DNA from: Moellerella wisconsensis ATCC 35017
GTDB taxonomy: Bacteria > Pseudomonadota > Gammaproteobacteria > Enterobacterales > Enterobacteriaceae
Direction of reading: 5' to 3'
Assembly (NCBI RefSeq): GCF_001294465.1
Contig: NZ_LGAA01000006.1
Span: 1-64,000 of the forward strand
Length of the DNA stretch: 64,000 bases
Shown: in pieces, positions 10,651-22,206 of the stretch
Numbering within the stretch: the first letter of the stretch is position 1
Layout: every line of letters begins with the position of its first letter
The notes under the pieces: generated by a model
The model's database searches: none
Seen by the model: only the letters and a program-made list of their open reading frames with translations
Told to the model about the DNA's origin: nothing
Position numbers and translations under genes: made by a program

Positions 10651-11862
10651 CTATTTCTGTTCTTTTAACGCACGGATACGTGAAGACAAAGAATATAAAC
10701 GAATAAAACCACCTGCATGGCTATGATCATAAACATCATCTTCACCAAAAGTCGCAAATTCTTCAGAATATAAGCTGCTGTCAGCTTTTTTCTGAATCGC
10801 CGTTACTTGGCCTTTGTACAATTTCAGCACAACTTCACCGCTGACATCTTCAGCCAATGATTCTGCGGCAGCTTGAATTGATTTACGCAATGGAGCAAAC
10901 CAACGACCGTCATAAACCACATAAGACATTTCTAATCCCAGCTGTTCACGCCATTTAAAGCAGTCGCGATCCAGAACTAGCTGCTCGATACCACGCAGTG
11001 CAGCCATCATAATGGTTCCCCCTGGCGTTTCATAACAACCACGGGATTTCATGCCGACTAACCGGTTTTCAACAATATCGATACGCCCAACACCGTGCTT
11101 GGCGCCTAATTGATTTAAAGTTTCTAAACAATGTAATGGTGATAATTCTTGTCCATTCACGGAAACCACTTCGCCTTTTTTCACACCAACAGTGACATAT
11201 TCAGCTTCATTTGGTGCGTCTTCTGGTGCAACAGTCCAAACCCAGCAATCTTTATTTGCTGCATTCCATGTACTTTCTAAAACACCACCTTCTGTCGAAA
11301 TATGCCATGCGTTTTCATCGCGGCTATAAATTTTTTCTAACGAGGCTGTGGTTGGTATATTACGTTCTTTTAGATAATCCAATAGTGCTTCTCTTGAACG
11401 TAGATCCCACTCACGCCATGGTGCAATTACTTTCAGTTGCGGTGCTAATGCTGCGAAGGCGCTCTCAAAACGCACTTGGTCATTACCTTTACCTGTCGCC
11501 CCATGGGACAAAGCATCTGCACCGACTTTCAATGCTAATTCAACTTGTGCTTTGGCGATAATAGGACGTGCCATAGAGGTGCCTAGCAAATAGCTGCCTT
11601 CATACAGCGCTCCTGTTTTCAGCACCGGATAAACGTAGTCTTTAATAAACTCTTCACGTAAATCAACAATATGGCATTCAGATGCACCCGATTGCAGTGC
11701 TTTTTGCTCAACACCCACCAGCTCTTCAGGGTCTTGGCCGACGTTTGCTACAAATGCCACAACTTCACAGTTGTTATAGTTTTCTTTTAACCATGGAATG
11801 ATTGCAGATGTATCTAGGCCGCCAGAATATGCTAGAACAATTTTTTTGATACCTTTTTTCAT
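10651..11862 (-). CDS. argG: Argininosuccinate synthase
   Basis: Condenses citrulline and aspartate with ATP to give argininosuccinate. The PP-loop ATP-binding motif AYSGGLDTS is at residues 10-18; further family signatures are [16 protein letters not shown] and [15 protein letters not shown]. At 403 aa this is the shorter, widespread ArgG subtype, not the roughly 447-aa type of E. coli, whose argG lies elsewhere. Placement between argB and argH joins all four late steps in one unit. An ATG with a GGTCAT upstream fits the start at 11862. Confidence 0.96.
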   Translation of the reverse strand: MKKGIKKIVLAYSGGLDTSAIIPWLKENYNNCEVVAFVANVGQDPEELVGVEQKALQSGASECHIVDLREEFIKDYVYPVLKTGALYEGSYLLGTSMARPIIAKAQVELALKVGADALSHGATGKGNDQVRFESAFAALAPQLKVIAPWREWDLRSREALLDYLKERNIPTTASLEKIYSRDENAWHISTEGGVLESTWNAANKDCWVWTVAPEDAPNEAEYVTVGVKKGEVVSVNGQELSPLHCLETLNQLGAKHGVGRIDIVENRLVGMKSRGCYETPGGTIMMAALRGIEQLVLDRDCFKWREQLGLEMSYVVYDGRWFAPLRKSIQAAAESLAEDVSGEVVLKLYKGQVTAIQKKADSSLYSEEFATFGEDDVYDHSHAGGFIRLYSLSSRIRALKEQK

Positions 11863-11932
11863 AATATGACCTTATCTTAACTCTTTAGAATATATGATTT
11901 AATTACACTTCGATATGAGTTGTATTCAGCTA

Positions 11933-12709
11933 TTATTCAGCCAGAATACGGGTACCAATCGCCGTGCCGTTGAATAGTGCAGGTAATTGCTCTGCATGAC
12001 GCCAGCTCGCAATATCTACTGGGCGCTGTAAGATTTTTGCCGCGTCTAATGCCGCATTAACTTTCACAATCATGCCATCAGTTATAATGCCTTGTTTAAT
12101 CAGCATTTCTGCTTTCTTAGCTGTCATTTCAGCAATCTTTTGTCCTTTGCCATCTAAAATCCCACTAACATCAGAAAGTAAGACCAAATCTGCACCTAAT
12201 GCTTGTGCTATCGCGGTTGCCGCCTGATCTGCATTAACATTCATTAATTGACCTTCAAGCGTGATCCCGATAGAACTGATAATCGGTAAATAATCCGCAG
12301 TTAATAATAAATTAAGTAGTTTAGGATCACCGGGACGCGCATGACCAACATGCCCTAACTCATCATTAAATTGATTAACAACTGCACTTTGTCCATCACC
12401 TAAAGATAAACCTACTGCGTGCAATTGGTATTTAGTCGCCCATGCCAATAAGGTTTTATTCGCAGTTCCAGCCAGAGCCCCGGTAATAATGTCAATCTGA
12501 TCTGCTGGCGTAACGCGTAACCCCTGCTTTTTAATCACTGGCAATTGCAGTTTTTGCATTAATTCATCGACTAGACAACCACCACCATGAACGATAACTA
12601 GCGGCCGTTGATGCGATTGACGATAGGTTTGTAAGGCCGTAAATAATCTTTCCAGCGCTTCTTCGCTGTCCAGTAAAACACCACCTAACTTAATAACTAA
12701 TGGTTCCAT
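11933..12709 (-). CDS. argB: Acetylglutamate kinase
   Basis: Phosphorylates N-acetylglutamate in the second step of arginine synthesis. The amino-acid-kinase fold is shown by [18 protein letters not shown] at the N-terminus, the substrate-binding [12 protein letters not shown], and [33 protein letters not shown]. The frame is open back to 12748, but the ATG at 12709 (258 aa) has GGAT seven nt upstream and starts [10 protein letters not shown] like E. coli ArgB. It follows argC by about 50 bp. Confidence 0.96.
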   Translation of the reverse strand: MEPLVIKLGGVLLDSEEALERLFTALQTYRQSHQRPLVIVHGGGCLVDELMQKLQLPVIKKQGLRVTPADQIDIITGALAGTANKTLLAWATKYQLHAVGLSLGDGQSAVVNQFNDELGHVGHARPGDPKLLNLLLTADYLPIISSIGITLEGQLMNVNADQAATAIAQALGADLVLLSDVSGILDGKGQKIAEMTAKKAEMLIKQGIITDGMIVKVNAALDAAKILQRPVDIASWRHAEQLPALFNGTAIGTRILAE

Positions 12710-12758
12710 GGCACTGATCCTTAATCTGACTAATAACGCTTCTGGCAAAGGGGGTTAA

Positions 12759-13763
12759 TTAAAGTAATGACTGAGTTTCATTAAAGCCAAAACGAATATT
12801 CATACACTGAACAGCCTGTGCGGCCGCACCTTTCAATAAGTTATCTTCTGTGCCTACAATAATCAGATAATCACCATTCAAGACAAAACCAATATCGCAA
12901 AAAGGCAATCCAACCACAGATTTCAACGCGGGTACTCCCTGCTCGTATAACCGCACTAAGGGCTTGTTGTGATAAGCCGACTGATATGCGGCTTTAATCT
13001 GCTCAGCGGAAACCCCCGACTTAACTTTGCAGGTAATCGTTGCCAGAATACCCCGCGCAAAATTGCCTAAATGTGGCGTGAAGATAACATCAGTGCCAAG
13101 ATGAGCCGCAATCTCCGGCTGATGGCGATGAGTAAAAATTCCGTACGGCTGTAAGCTAACTTCGCAAAAGCTGTTAGTCATTGAAGCTTTACGCCCCGCA
13201 CCAGAAACTCCGCTCGTCGCATTAATCACAGGCGGCATACTGTTATCTAATAATTTCTTAACCAATAAAGGCTTTAACGCCAATTGAGAAACCGTTGGAT
13301 AGCAACCTGGTACCGCGATTAATTGAGCCTGTTTAATTTTGTCTGCCTGCCATTCGGCTAGTCCATAAACTGCATTCATTAACCAATGGTTGTTTTTATG
13401 TTCGAATCCGTAGTATTTTGGATAAAAATTAGCATCTTGAACACGATAAGCACCTGAGAGATCAAAAACTACACAGCCTGCTGCTAAAAATTGTGGGGCA
13501 ATATCATGGCTCACCTCATGTGCTGTCGCCAAAAAGACGATATCGATACCTTTTGCAGCCTCACTGACATCAGTCAATGGCTGTAAAGACATGTCGATAA
13601 CGCCTTTATACTGCGGATAGAGATCTGACAGCGATTTACCTGCATCAGTACTTTGTGCTGAGACCATTAATCCCTGCAGTTTTATCTCAGGGTGACGTTG
13701 CAGATATGCAGCTAATTCTGCTCCGGTATAACCACTGGCACCAATAATTAGAGTGTTCAACAT
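12759..13763 (-). CDS. argC: N-acetyl-gamma-glutamyl-phosphate reductase
   Basis: NADPH-dependent reduction of N-acetylglutamyl phosphate to the semialdehyde. The nucleotide-binding [14 protein letters not shown] is at the N-terminus and the catalytic cysteine sits in [13 protein letters not shown]; 334 aa is the normal length. First gene of the minus-strand arg cluster. Its start codon is 104 bp from that of argE, and the two ARG boxes between them should let ArgR repress both directions. Confidence 0.97.
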   Translation of the reverse strand: MLNTLIIGASGYTGAELAAYLQRHPEIKLQGLMVSAQSTDAGKSLSDLYPQYKGVIDMSLQPLTDVSEAAKGIDIVFLATAHEVSHDIAPQFLAAGCVVFDLSGAYRVQDANFYPKYYGFEHKNNHWLMNAVYGLAEWQADKIKQAQLIAVPGCYPTVSQLALKPLLVKKLLDNSMPPVINATSGVSGAGRKASMTNSFCEVSLQPYGIFTHRHQPEIAAHLGTDVIFTPHLGNFARGILATITCKVKSGVSAEQIKAAYQSAYHNKPLVRLYEQGVPALKSVVGLPFCDIGFVLNGDYLIIVGTEDNLLKGAAAQAVQCMNIRFGFNETQSLL

Positions 13764-13803
13764 AAGCTTTCTTTACCTTGTACTCAGTACCCAAACAGTT
13801 TAA

Positions 13804-13842
13804 TGTGTATTTTTATTCAAATAAAGTGCATGAATATTGATA
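13804..13842. promoter_or_regulatory. Tandem ARG boxes (ArgR operator) between argC and argE
   Basis: Box 1 (13804-13821) contains TGTATTTTTATTCA, one mismatch from the TGAATwwwwATTCA core. Box 2 (13825-13842) contains TGCATGAATATTGA, a weaker match. The two 18-bp boxes are separated by exactly 3 bp, the spacing known for ArgR hexamer binding. They sit in the divergent argC/argE promoter region. Confidence 0.88.
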
Positions 13843-13867
13843 CTATTAAGGATAAAGGCTGTCAACA

Positions 13868-15028
13868 GTGAATATTAAATTACCTGCATTTATTGAGCTT
13901 TATCGTCAATTAATTGCCACGCCGTCAATTAGTGCTACTGACGCTAAACTCGATCAAAGTAATAAAGTCTTAGTCGAACTGCTGGGATCATGGCTCAAAG
14001 ATCTCGGTTTTAACGTCAATATCCAACCAGTTCCCGACACTCGAGATAAATACAATCTATTAGCCTCAATAGGAGAAGGTTCAGGAGGTTTACTGCTATG
14101 TGGCCATACTGATACCGTTCCTTTTGATGATGGACGCTGGAGCAAAGATCCCTTTACCCTGACCGAACAGAATGGCAAGTTATATGGATTAGGTACGGCG
14201 GATATGAAAGGCTTTTTTGCCTTTATTATTGATGCACTCAGAGATATAGATATACAGAAATTACAAAGCCCACTGTATATTCTCGCAACCGCTGACGAAG
14301 AAACGTCCATGGCCGGAGCGCGCTATTTTGCGGCAAATACCACATTACGCCCGGACTTCGCGATTATTGGCGAACCTACATCGTTACAACCCATTCGCGC
14401 GCATAAAGGACATCTGTCTAATGCAATCCGAATTACTGGACAATCTGGACACTCCAGCGATCCCGCTCGGGGAGTCAATGCGATTGAATTAATGCATGAA
14501 TCTATCAGTCACTTAATGACCCTACGTAATACACTGAAAGAACGTTATAACAATCCTGCGTTTGTTATTCCTTACCCGACCATGAATTTTGGTCACATTA
14601 ATGGCGGCGATGCGGCAAATCGGATTTGTGGCTGTTGTGAACTACATATGGATATTCGACCGTTGCCGGGATTAACTTTGCAGGATATTGACGAGTTATT
14701 AAATGAAGCCCTTGAGCCCGTGAAACAGCGCTGGCCAGGTCGATTAGAAATTGAAGCTATGCATCCACCTATTCCAGGGTATGAGTGCCCAACAAACCAT
14801 AAAAAAGTAGCAGTGATTGAAACACTGCTAGGGCAAAAAGCCGATAGCGTCAATTACTGTACTGAAGCGCCATTTATTCAACAATTATGCCCGACATTAG
14901 TTCTTGGTCCCGGTTCTATTGAGCAAGCTCATCAGCCCGATGAATTTATCGATATGAAATTTATCGAGCCAACTCGTCAATTAATGACCCAGCTAATCGA
15001 ACATTTTTGCCTGACAGAATCCGCGTAA
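13868..15028 (+). CDS. argE: Acetylornithine deacetylase
   Basis: Hydrolyses N-acetylornithine to ornithine and acetate, completing the linear ornithine route. M20 metallopeptidase family: the first metal-binding histidine in [14 protein letters not shown], the catalytic [12 protein letters not shown], and [26 protein letters not shown]. The reading begins at a GTG (13868); no nearer ATG preserves [19 protein letters not shown], which matches the E. coli N-terminus. Divergent from argC with shared ARG boxes. Confidence 0.96.
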   Translation: MNIKLPAFIELYRQLIATPSISATDAKLDQSNKVLVELLGSWLKDLGFNVNIQPVPDTRDKYNLLASIGEGSGGLLLCGHTDTVPFDDGRWSKDPFTLTEQNGKLYGLGTADMKGFFAFIIDALRDIDIQKLQSPLYILATADEETSMAGARYFAANTTLRPDFAIIGEPTSLQPIRAHKGHLSNAIRITGQSGHSSDPARGVNAIELMHESISHLMTLRNTLKERYNNPAFVIPYPTMNFGHINGGDAANRICGCCELHMDIRPLPGLTLQDIDELLNEALEPVKQRWPGRLEIEAMHPPIPGYECPTNHKKVAVIETLLGQKADSVNYCTEAPFIQQLCPTLVLGPGSIEQAHQPDEFIDMKFIEPTRQLMTQLIEHFCLTESA

Positions 15029-15242
15029 ATGCTACATCTGTGTGAGGTCAGCTTTGTATTGGCTGGCCTCATCCCTGTATTTCCCTATCCTCTGCACTTA
15101 TTCTTTGCTCTTATCATCTATCTTGTGTGTATCTTAAAGTCTATTGGCTAGATGAATTTTTTTCTTGTTGATATTGAAAAACTCTCAGCGCGTTATTTGT
15201 GTTAAGTATTGACTCAAAAATAATATCAGGTAATCTCTATCT

Positions 15243-15266
15243 AGACGTCTAAACGTATAGGCGTTT
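15243..15266. promoter_or_regulatory. MetJ operator (three tandem met boxes) of metF
   Basis: Three adjacent 8-mers AGACGTCT, AAACGTAT and AGGCGTTT match the met-box consensus AGACGTCT at 8/8, 6/8 and 6/8. They lie about 165 bp upstream of the metF start, so a long leader or a promoter overlapping the operator is implied. Confidence 0.9.
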
Positions 15267-15375
15267 ACACGGATAAAAATAAATGAACAAATAGCCTCAT
15301 GATAAGAGAAGCAAAAATATCAATACGAACTCTAAATAATTTGAATTGTAAGCAAAAAATAAATCACTAAGCCTA

Positions 15376-15394
15376 CAACTTGAAATATGACGGG
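15376..15394. repeat. Half copy of a dispersed palindromic repeat
   Basis: CAACTTGAAATATGACGGG resembles the right arm of the palindrome at 19173-19252 (TAACTTAAACTATGACGG). No left arm is visible nearby, so this is a partial copy or a chance match with a decayed element. Confidence 0.45.
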
Positions 15395-15400
15395 TGATGA

Positions 15401-16318
<918 letters not shown>

Positions 16319-16397
16319 CGCAAAATATATGTGGCGATAAATAGCGATATAAACTAAATAATAGCCACATAAATAATATCAACAATTTCAGTATATA

Positions 16398-16433
16398 AAA
16401 AAGGCTGTCGACTTAATTGCAGACAGCCTTTTT
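16398..16433. terminator. Bidirectional terminator between metF and ppc
   Basis: Perfect 12-bp stem AAAAAGGCTGTC (16398-16409) / GACAGCCTTTTT (16422-16433) with a 12-nt loop, A and T tracts on both sides, between convergent metF and ppc. Confidence 0.9.
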
Positions 16434-16495
16434 GGATCCCAATAAATATCTCTTTAATATTATTGATTATCTTCAATATTATATAGGCACAGCGA

Positions 16496-19132
16496 TTAGC
16501 CGGTATTACGCATCCCCGCAGCGACACCAGCAATAGTAATCATCAGCGCTTGTTCAACTCGTGGATCTGCACCTTCTTGCTGGCGAGAACGTTGAAGTAA
16601 CTCAGCCTGTAATACGTTCAATGGATCGGTATAAACATTACGTAAAGCGATAGATTCCGCAATCCATGGCAAATCTGCCATCAATTGTTCATCTTTAGAA
16701 ACCGCCAACACACTTTTAATATCTTCCGATAATTGATTACGCAGTTTCTGCCCTAATGGCCATAAACGTTTTTCAACCAATCGATGATCATAATATTCCG
16801 CTAACCATAAATCGGCTTTGGCAAAAACCATTTCCAACATCGCAATTCGAGTTTTAAAGAATGGCCATTGATGCCACATCTCATCGAGTATCGACTGTTT
16901 ACCGGCTTCAATTTCGTGTTTCAGCGCAGCACCCGCTCCTAACCATGCAGGCAACATCAGTCGATTTTGCGTCCAAGCAAAAATCCAAGGGATCGCTCGC
17001 AGAGTTTCAACCCCTCCCGTCGGACGACGTTTGGCTGGGCGCGAGCCTAAAGGTAATTTACCCAATTCTAATTCTGGCGTTGCCGCACGGAAATAAGGTA
17101 CAAAATCGGGTTGTTCACGCACATAATCACGATACATATCACAAGAAACCGCCGACAGTGAATTCATCACTTCTTTCCATTCAGCTTTTGGCTCTGGTGG
17201 TGGCAGTAGATTGGCCTCAAGAATAGCACTGGCATATAAGGCTAAGCTGCTAATCGTGACTTGTGGTAAACCAAATTTAAAGCGGATCATTTCGCCTTGT
17301 TCGGTCACACGCAATCCACCTTTTAGACTTCCCGGTGGCTGAGATAATAAGGCGGAATGCGCAGGTGCACCACCTCGACCAATGGTTCCCCCGCGGCCGT
17401 GGAATAAGGTTAGTTTAACACCTTCTTTTTCACAGAGCTTAATCAGCGCATCTTGGGCATCGTATTGCGCCCATGAAGCAGCCATAACGCCTGCATCTTT
17501 CGCCGAGTCCGAATAACCAATCATCACCATTTGGTGATCATCAATTAAATCACGGTACCAAGGAATATTCAGAAGTTTTTGCATCACGCTTTCAGCATTA
17601 TTCAAATCATCCAGCGTCTCAAACAATGGCGCTACAGGTAATTTAAGCGAACAACCGGCTTCTTTTAATAATAATTTTACCGCTAAAACATCGGAAGGAA
17701 CTTTCGCCATAGAAATAACATAAGCCGCGACTGAATCTGCCGGCGATTCAGCAATAACCCGGCAAGTATCAAAGACTTCACGAGTTTGATCGCTTGGCTG
17801 CCAATCACGAGGTGTTAATGGGCGACGAGATTGTAATTCAGTTAATAAGAACGCTTGTTTCTCATCTTCGGACCACGCTTGATAGTCGCCTAATCCTAAA
17901 TATTGAGTGAGTTCAGCAATAGCTTCGGTATGGCAAGTACTTTCCTGACGCACATCAATACGGACTAATTGCAAGCCGAAACAACGAATGCGACGCAGCG
18001 TATCGAGTAACTGGCCATTGGCGATAATTTTCATGCCACATGCAATTAAAGATTGATAGCACGCATAAAGCGGCTCCCATAATTGTGCGTTATCCAGCAG
18101 CAAATCAGCCGGCGGTAACACTTTTTCACCTTTGATACGGCGTTCAAGATATTCTAAGGTTGAAAATAATTGGCTGCGTAAATTTTTAGCAATCTGGCGG
18201 TACGGCTCAACAACCTCATCACCACCTGCCAGTGCTTGTAACTCTGGAGTCGCTTCAGTCATGGATAATTCAGAAACTAAAATCTGAATATCTTTTAAGA
18301 ACAAATCAGCGGCTTTCCAACGGCTTAACAATAGCGCATGGCGGGTAATGTCAGCAGTAACATTTGGATTACCATCGCGATCGCCCCCCATCCATGAGGT
18401 AAAGCGGATCAAATTAGAATCAACCGGCAATGAGGTGCCAATAGTTTCTTCTAATTGTTCATTAAATTCACGCAAAAATGCAGGAACGCCTTCCCACAAT
18501 GAATTTTCAACTACAGCAAACCCCCATTTTGCTTCATCAATCGGCGTAGGGCGCTGCTTGCGGATTTCATCGGTATGCCATGATTGAGCCACTAGTTGGC
18601 GCAAACGACGCATAATATTGTTGCGTTCATAATCGGCTAAATCATCATGATCTAACTGAGATAAACAGGTATTAACTTCCACCAGCTTATGGATCAGGGT
18701 TCGGCGTGCAATTTCGGTTGGGTGAGCGGTTAAAACTAACTCAATTGATAATTCATCAACCGCTTTATGAATATCACCATCGCTAAAATTTTTCGCTTTT
18801 AAGCGATCAAATAAATTCTTCAGCGCAACAGGATTACTCGCAGCTTCTCCGTGTGGAGAAATGCTGTGATATTGCTCAGCGACATTGGTCAAATTTAAAA
18901 ATTGGTTAAATGCCCGAGCAACCGGCAATAACTCATCATTTGATAGATTTTGTAGCGTATCAAGTAGCTGTTGGCGATCGTCTTCATTCCCTGCACGGGA
19001 TGATTTAGAAAGTTTACGAATAGTTTCAACTTTATCGAGAATTTCTTCCCCTAAAGCGTCTTTGATGGTGTCTCCCAGTAACTTACCGAGCATACTGACA
19101 TTGGTTCGCATTGCAGAATATTGCTGATTCAT
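16496..19132 (-). CDS. ppc: Phosphoenolpyruvate carboxylase
   Basis: Carboxylates PEP to oxaloacetate, refilling the TCA cycle. Signatures: [17 protein letters not shown] with the catalytic histidine, [16 protein letters not shown], the [14 protein letters not shown] loop, and the conserved C-terminal [11 protein letters not shown]. The frame opens at 19186, but the ATG at 19132 (878 aa) has AGGAG seven nt upstream and begins [16 protein letters not shown] like E. coli Ppc (883 aa). The leader contains a palindromic repeat (19173-19252). No sign of damage. Confidence 0.97.
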   Translation of the reverse strand: MNQQYSAMRTNVSMLGKLLGDTIKDALGEEILDKVETIRKLSKSSRAGNEDDRQQLLDTLQNLSNDELLPVARAFNQFLNLTNVAEQYHSISPHGEAASNPVALKNLFDRLKAKNFSDGDIHKAVDELSIELVLTAHPTEIARRTLIHKLVEVNTCLSQLDHDDLADYERNNIMRRLRQLVAQSWHTDEIRKQRPTPIDEAKWGFAVVENSLWEGVPAFLREFNEQLEETIGTSLPVDSNLIRFTSWMGGDRDGNPNVTADITRHALLLSRWKAADLFLKDIQILVSELSMTEATPELQALAGGDEVVEPYRQIAKNLRSQLFSTLEYLERRIKGEKVLPPADLLLDNAQLWEPLYACYQSLIACGMKIIANGQLLDTLRRIRCFGLQLVRIDVRQESTCHTEAIAELTQYLGLGDYQAWSEDEKQAFLLTELQSRRPLTPRDWQPSDQTREVFDTCRVIAESPADSVAAYVISMAKVPSDVLAVKLLLKEAGCSLKLPVAPLFETLDDLNNAESVMQKLLNIPWYRDLIDDHQMVMIGYSDSAKDAGVMAASWAQYDAQDALIKLCEKEGVKLTLFHGRGGTIGRGGAPAHSALLSQPPGSLKGGLRVTEQGEMIRFKFGLPQVTISSLALYASAILEANLLPPPEPKAEWKEVMNSLSAVSCDMYRDYVREQPDFVPYFRAATPELELGKLPLGSRPAKRRPTGGVETLRAIPWIFAWTQNRLMLPAWLGAGAALKHEIEAGKQSILDEMWHQWPFFKTRIAMLEMVFAKADLWLAEYYDHRLVEKRLWPLGQKLRNQLSEDIKSVLAVSKDEQLMADLPWIAESIALRNVYTDPLNVLQAELLQRSRQQEGADPRVEQALMITIAGVAAGMRNTG

Positions 19133-19650
19133 TGGACTCCTGACCTTATCTATCTGGCAGAATGTATTTATCCCGTCATACTCCAAGTTATCGTCTTATT
19201 CGTTCTTTGCCGATTGACGATCATATGGCCGCAGTAACTTAAACTATGACGGATATAACCCGCACTATCTTTACCCTTAGCTGTATATTCATAACAGAAA
19301 ATAATCTTTTTGGGGAAATTTTCTAAAATTTAATTACATTGCTATTATTATTAGTTTTTCTTATTAACTGCATTGCTCTAGCGCAATTTAGCCGAATATA
19401 GCGTCGATTCAGCTATTATTTATGTTAAATATTTCTTATTTAATACTGGCGTAGCAGAAAAATTTCTAACCTCTGGGTATTTTTCCATACAATTAATTTG
19501 AATTATTTTAGTTTTATCCAAATAACCTATGAATGAAATTAAAATTCAAATAATTCGTGTTATTAATTAGTTTAAATAGCCAGTTCCAAATAACTATAAC
19601 GAGTACTGTTCGCCTAAAGAGCTAAAGCTAAAATCAGAATCTATGACATA
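19133..19650. other. ppc upstream region
   Basis: About 520 bp with no gene. The first 120 bp hold an imperfect palindromic repeat, described separately; the rest is A+T-rich and must contain the ppc promoter, which I could not assign to specific hexamers. Confidence 0.6.
19173..19252. repeat. Palindromic interspersed repeat upstream of ppc
   Basis: An 80-bp imperfect inverted repeat: arms begin CCGTCATA (19173-19180) and end TATGACGG (19245-19252), with AAGTTA / TAACTT pairing further in. The arm sequence recalls intergenic palindromes common in Yersinia, Serratia and Photorhabdus genomes that carry CGTCATACTTCAAG-type arms. Here the central part has diverged. It would form a large hairpin in the ppc leader if transcribed. 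Confidence 0.6.
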
Positions 19651-19680
19651 AAAAATAGGCCACTTAATAGCAGCCTATTT
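19651..19680 (-). terminator. metL terminator
   Basis: Stem AAATAGGC (19653-19660) / GCCTATTT (19673-19680) with a 12-nt loop; on the minus strand it ends in a T-run. It lies 71 nt after the metL stop and should end the metB-metL transcript. Confidence 0.75.
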
Positions 19681-19751
19681 ATATCGAACTATATCAAACT
19701 ATAATAAATAAAAATTCACTTTGAAAATCATCACTAACCGGTAATTGACTA

Positions 19752-22193
19752 TTAAAGTAACTGAGATAATCGATTTAAATCCGACTGAATCGCCCCTGCC
19801 GTTACATCTCTACCAGCCCCCGGGCCACGGATTACCAGTGGGTTATCTCGATACCAACGGCTCTCAATCGCGAAAACATTATCCCCCGGTAGCAGAGAGG
19901 CAAGTGCATGATTAGGTTTTACTGCCTCTACGCCAACTCGGGCTTTACCTTTTACCGCATCAAAACGAGCAACATAACGTAAGACCATATCCATCTCTTG
20001 AGCTGCTTCTAATCGTTGGATCATTTGCTCATTAATCACCGCACTGTTTTCAAAAAAGGCATCAAGAGAACCGGTTGCCGCCTCCATTGGAACTAACGAT
20101 TCCACACGCACATCTTTTGGCTCAATATCATATCCTGCTTCTCGCGCCAGAATAATTAATTTGCGCATTACGTCTTGGCCCGATAAATCAATGCGCGGAT
20201 CCGGCTCAGTTAATCCTTGCTGCCATGCTTGTTCAACTAATTCACTAAACGGTACGCTGCCGTCAAATTGTAAAAATAGCCAAGATAAGGTGCCAGAAAA
20301 AATACCACTGATCGACAATATATTATCGCCGCTTTCTTTTAAATCACGTACCGCATAGTTAATCGGTAAACCTGCTCCTACTGTCGCATTGTATAACCAG
20401 TGGCTATTCGTTTTGGTAAAAGCATCACGAATTAAACGATAGCGTGGTGTCTCAGAAGCGCCAGCAATTTTATTGGCACTAATGACATGAAAACCGTAGC
20501 TAGCAAAATCCACATAGCTCTCGGCCAGCTGTTCGCTCGCGGTAACATCTAGCACCACTAAATCATCATAAGGATGGGCTCGCATCCACAAAAATAGATC
20601 ATCATCTTGCTGCTCTACAGCTTCATCATCGAAAAAAGCCAAGGCGCGACTGGGATCAATACCTTGATAATTCAATAAACTACGTTTGCTATCAACCACG
20701 CCAGCCAATATAAATTCAAAATCACTGCGAGCAGATAATGGTTTTTGTTCCGTCGCAAATAACTCGAGCCAACGAGCACCTATATTGCCTTTACCAAAGA
20801 GCACTAAGCCAACCCGCTTCTCCGCTCGGAATATACTCTGATGTAATCCTTGAATAATATGCTCAGTCTGATTGGTCCTCAGAACCGCAGCTAAACTAAT
20901 ACCATCTTCAGAATGCCAAATATATTCAATCGGCTGGTCTTTTAATTGCTGATAAAAACGATGGCTATGTAAGGCATTTTTACCAACCCCCGCCCCGACT
21001 AATGCCACCAAAGAAAAACCTTCGCGTAACGAAAGTTTGCCGGGTAGCGTGGCTTCTTCAAGAATATTTAATGCACTTTCAGCGACTTCAGAGGTATAAC
21101 ATAACTGCAATATATGCCGATCTTGGTGGATACCACTGGCTAATGGGCGAAGTTGCACTCGCTTTAATAATTGATCGACATCTTTATAAATTTTTTGAAA
21201 ATCACGCCCTTGTGCAACACGCAATTCAATTAAGCATACATCATCGTGACTGGTTACAATTTTAGCGCCACTTCCCGAGGCTAATACACGCTCAATTTTA
21301 GTTGACCCTTGCTCGGGCTGATAACTGCAACGTAATTGCAAATCAATATTGCTGATAGAAACTGGTTGTAAGGTGCGGGTATGCAATACCGGTGCGGCCA
21401 AACGCGCTAACTCACTGGCTTCATCAAGGCGTAATAATGGCAATAAGCACGCATCTTTTACTTTTCGCGGATCGGCACTATATACCCCCGCAACATCACT
21501 CCAAATAGTCACTTTACTGACATTTGCTAATGCACCCACTTGTGTTGCCGAGTAATCACTACCATTACGGCCGAGTAATACAGTTTCACCCGCTTGATTC
21601 TGTGAGATAAATCCCGTAACAACTAAACGTTGATTAGGATGCTGTGCTAGCAGCTGCTGTAAAAGAGGACGCGAGAGTGTTTCATCAACTTGTGGTTGCG
21701 CTGCTCGCTCGGCGCGTAAAAACTGCCGAGCATCCAGCCATACACTTGCCATACCCGACTCGGCTAATACTGCCGACATTAATCGAGCAGACCAAATTTC
21801 ACCGTGTCCGACAACTTCAGCATAAGTAGCCTCATTCACGGGCTGATCTAAAAGTTGGCTTAAGCGCTCTAAATCTGCCACCAGTTGCTGATTCAATCTA
21901 TCCGCTGTTGCCTTAGTCAATAAATGAGCTATTAAATCTTGTTGATAACGGCGTAATGTTTGTTGGATTTGATGAGCCGATATACGATCACTCTGGCTAG
22001 TTTTAAACCAATTAATTAACTGATTTGTTGTGCTACCCGCTGCTGATACCACCATTAAATCATCGGGTTGACTATAATCAGCCATAATTTTCACTACCCG
22101 CTGATAACATTTAGCATCGGCTAGGCTACTGCCACCAAATTTGTGTAACTGGCGGTTATGCTGCCCCGCCTCGACTACTGTCAGTGTGCTCAT
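19752..22193 (-). CDS. metL: Bifunctional aspartokinase II / homoserine dehydrogenase II
   Basis: Two enzymes of the aspartate pathway fused in one chain. The N-terminal aspartokinase shows LHKFGGSSLADAKCYQRV and GFISQNQAGETVLLGRNGSD; the C-terminal homoserine dehydrogenase begins near VGLVLFGKGNIGARWLELF and has NKIAGA and NATVGAGLPIN. The ATG at 22193 (813 aa) has GGAG about 8 nt upstream; earlier in-frame codons lie inside the metB end. It starts 13 bp after metB, forming metBL, with repression expected from the metB-metJ operator. Confidence 0.97.
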   Translation of the reverse strand: MSTLTVVEAGQHNRQLHKFGGSSLADAKCYQRVVKIMADYSQPDDLMVVSAAGSTTNQLINWFKTSQSDRISAHQIQQTLRRYQQDLIAHLLTKATADRLNQQLVADLERLSQLLDQPVNEATYAEVVGHGEIWSARLMSAVLAESGMASVWLDARQFLRAERAAQPQVDETLSRPLLQQLLAQHPNQRLVVTGFISQNQAGETVLLGRNGSDYSATQVGALANVSKVTIWSDVAGVYSADPRKVKDACLLPLLRLDEASELARLAAPVLHTRTLQPVSISNIDLQLRCSYQPEQGSTKIERVLASGSGAKIVTSHDDVCLIELRVAQGRDFQKIYKDVDQLLKRVQLRPLASGIHQDRHILQLCYTSEVAESALNILEEATLPGKLSLREGFSLVALVGAGVGKNALHSHRFYQQLKDQPIEYIWHSEDGISLAAVLRTNQTEHIIQGLHQSIFRAEKRVGLVLFGKGNIGARWLELFATEQKPLSARSDFEFILAGVVDSKRSLLNYQGIDPSRALAFFDDEAVEQQDDDLFLWMRAHPYDDLVVLDVTASEQLAESYVDFASYGFHVISANKIAGASETPRYRLIRDAFTKTNSHWLYNATVGAGLPINYAVRDLKESGDNILSISGIFSGTLSWLFLQFDGSVPFSELVEQAWQQGLTEPDPRIDLSGQDVMRKLIILAREAGYDIEPKDVRVESLVPMEAATGSLDAFFENSAVINEQMIQRLEAAQEMDMVLRYVARFDAVKGKARVGVEAVKPNHALASLLPGDNVFAIESRWYRDNPLVIRGPGAGRDVTAGAIQSDLNRLSQLL

Positions 22194-22206
22194 CAAAAAA
22201 ACTCCG

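Noticed and set aside
11211-11561. 116-codon plus-strand frame inside argG
   Set aside because: Antisense shadow of a conserved coding sequence, with no ribosome-binding site or homology.
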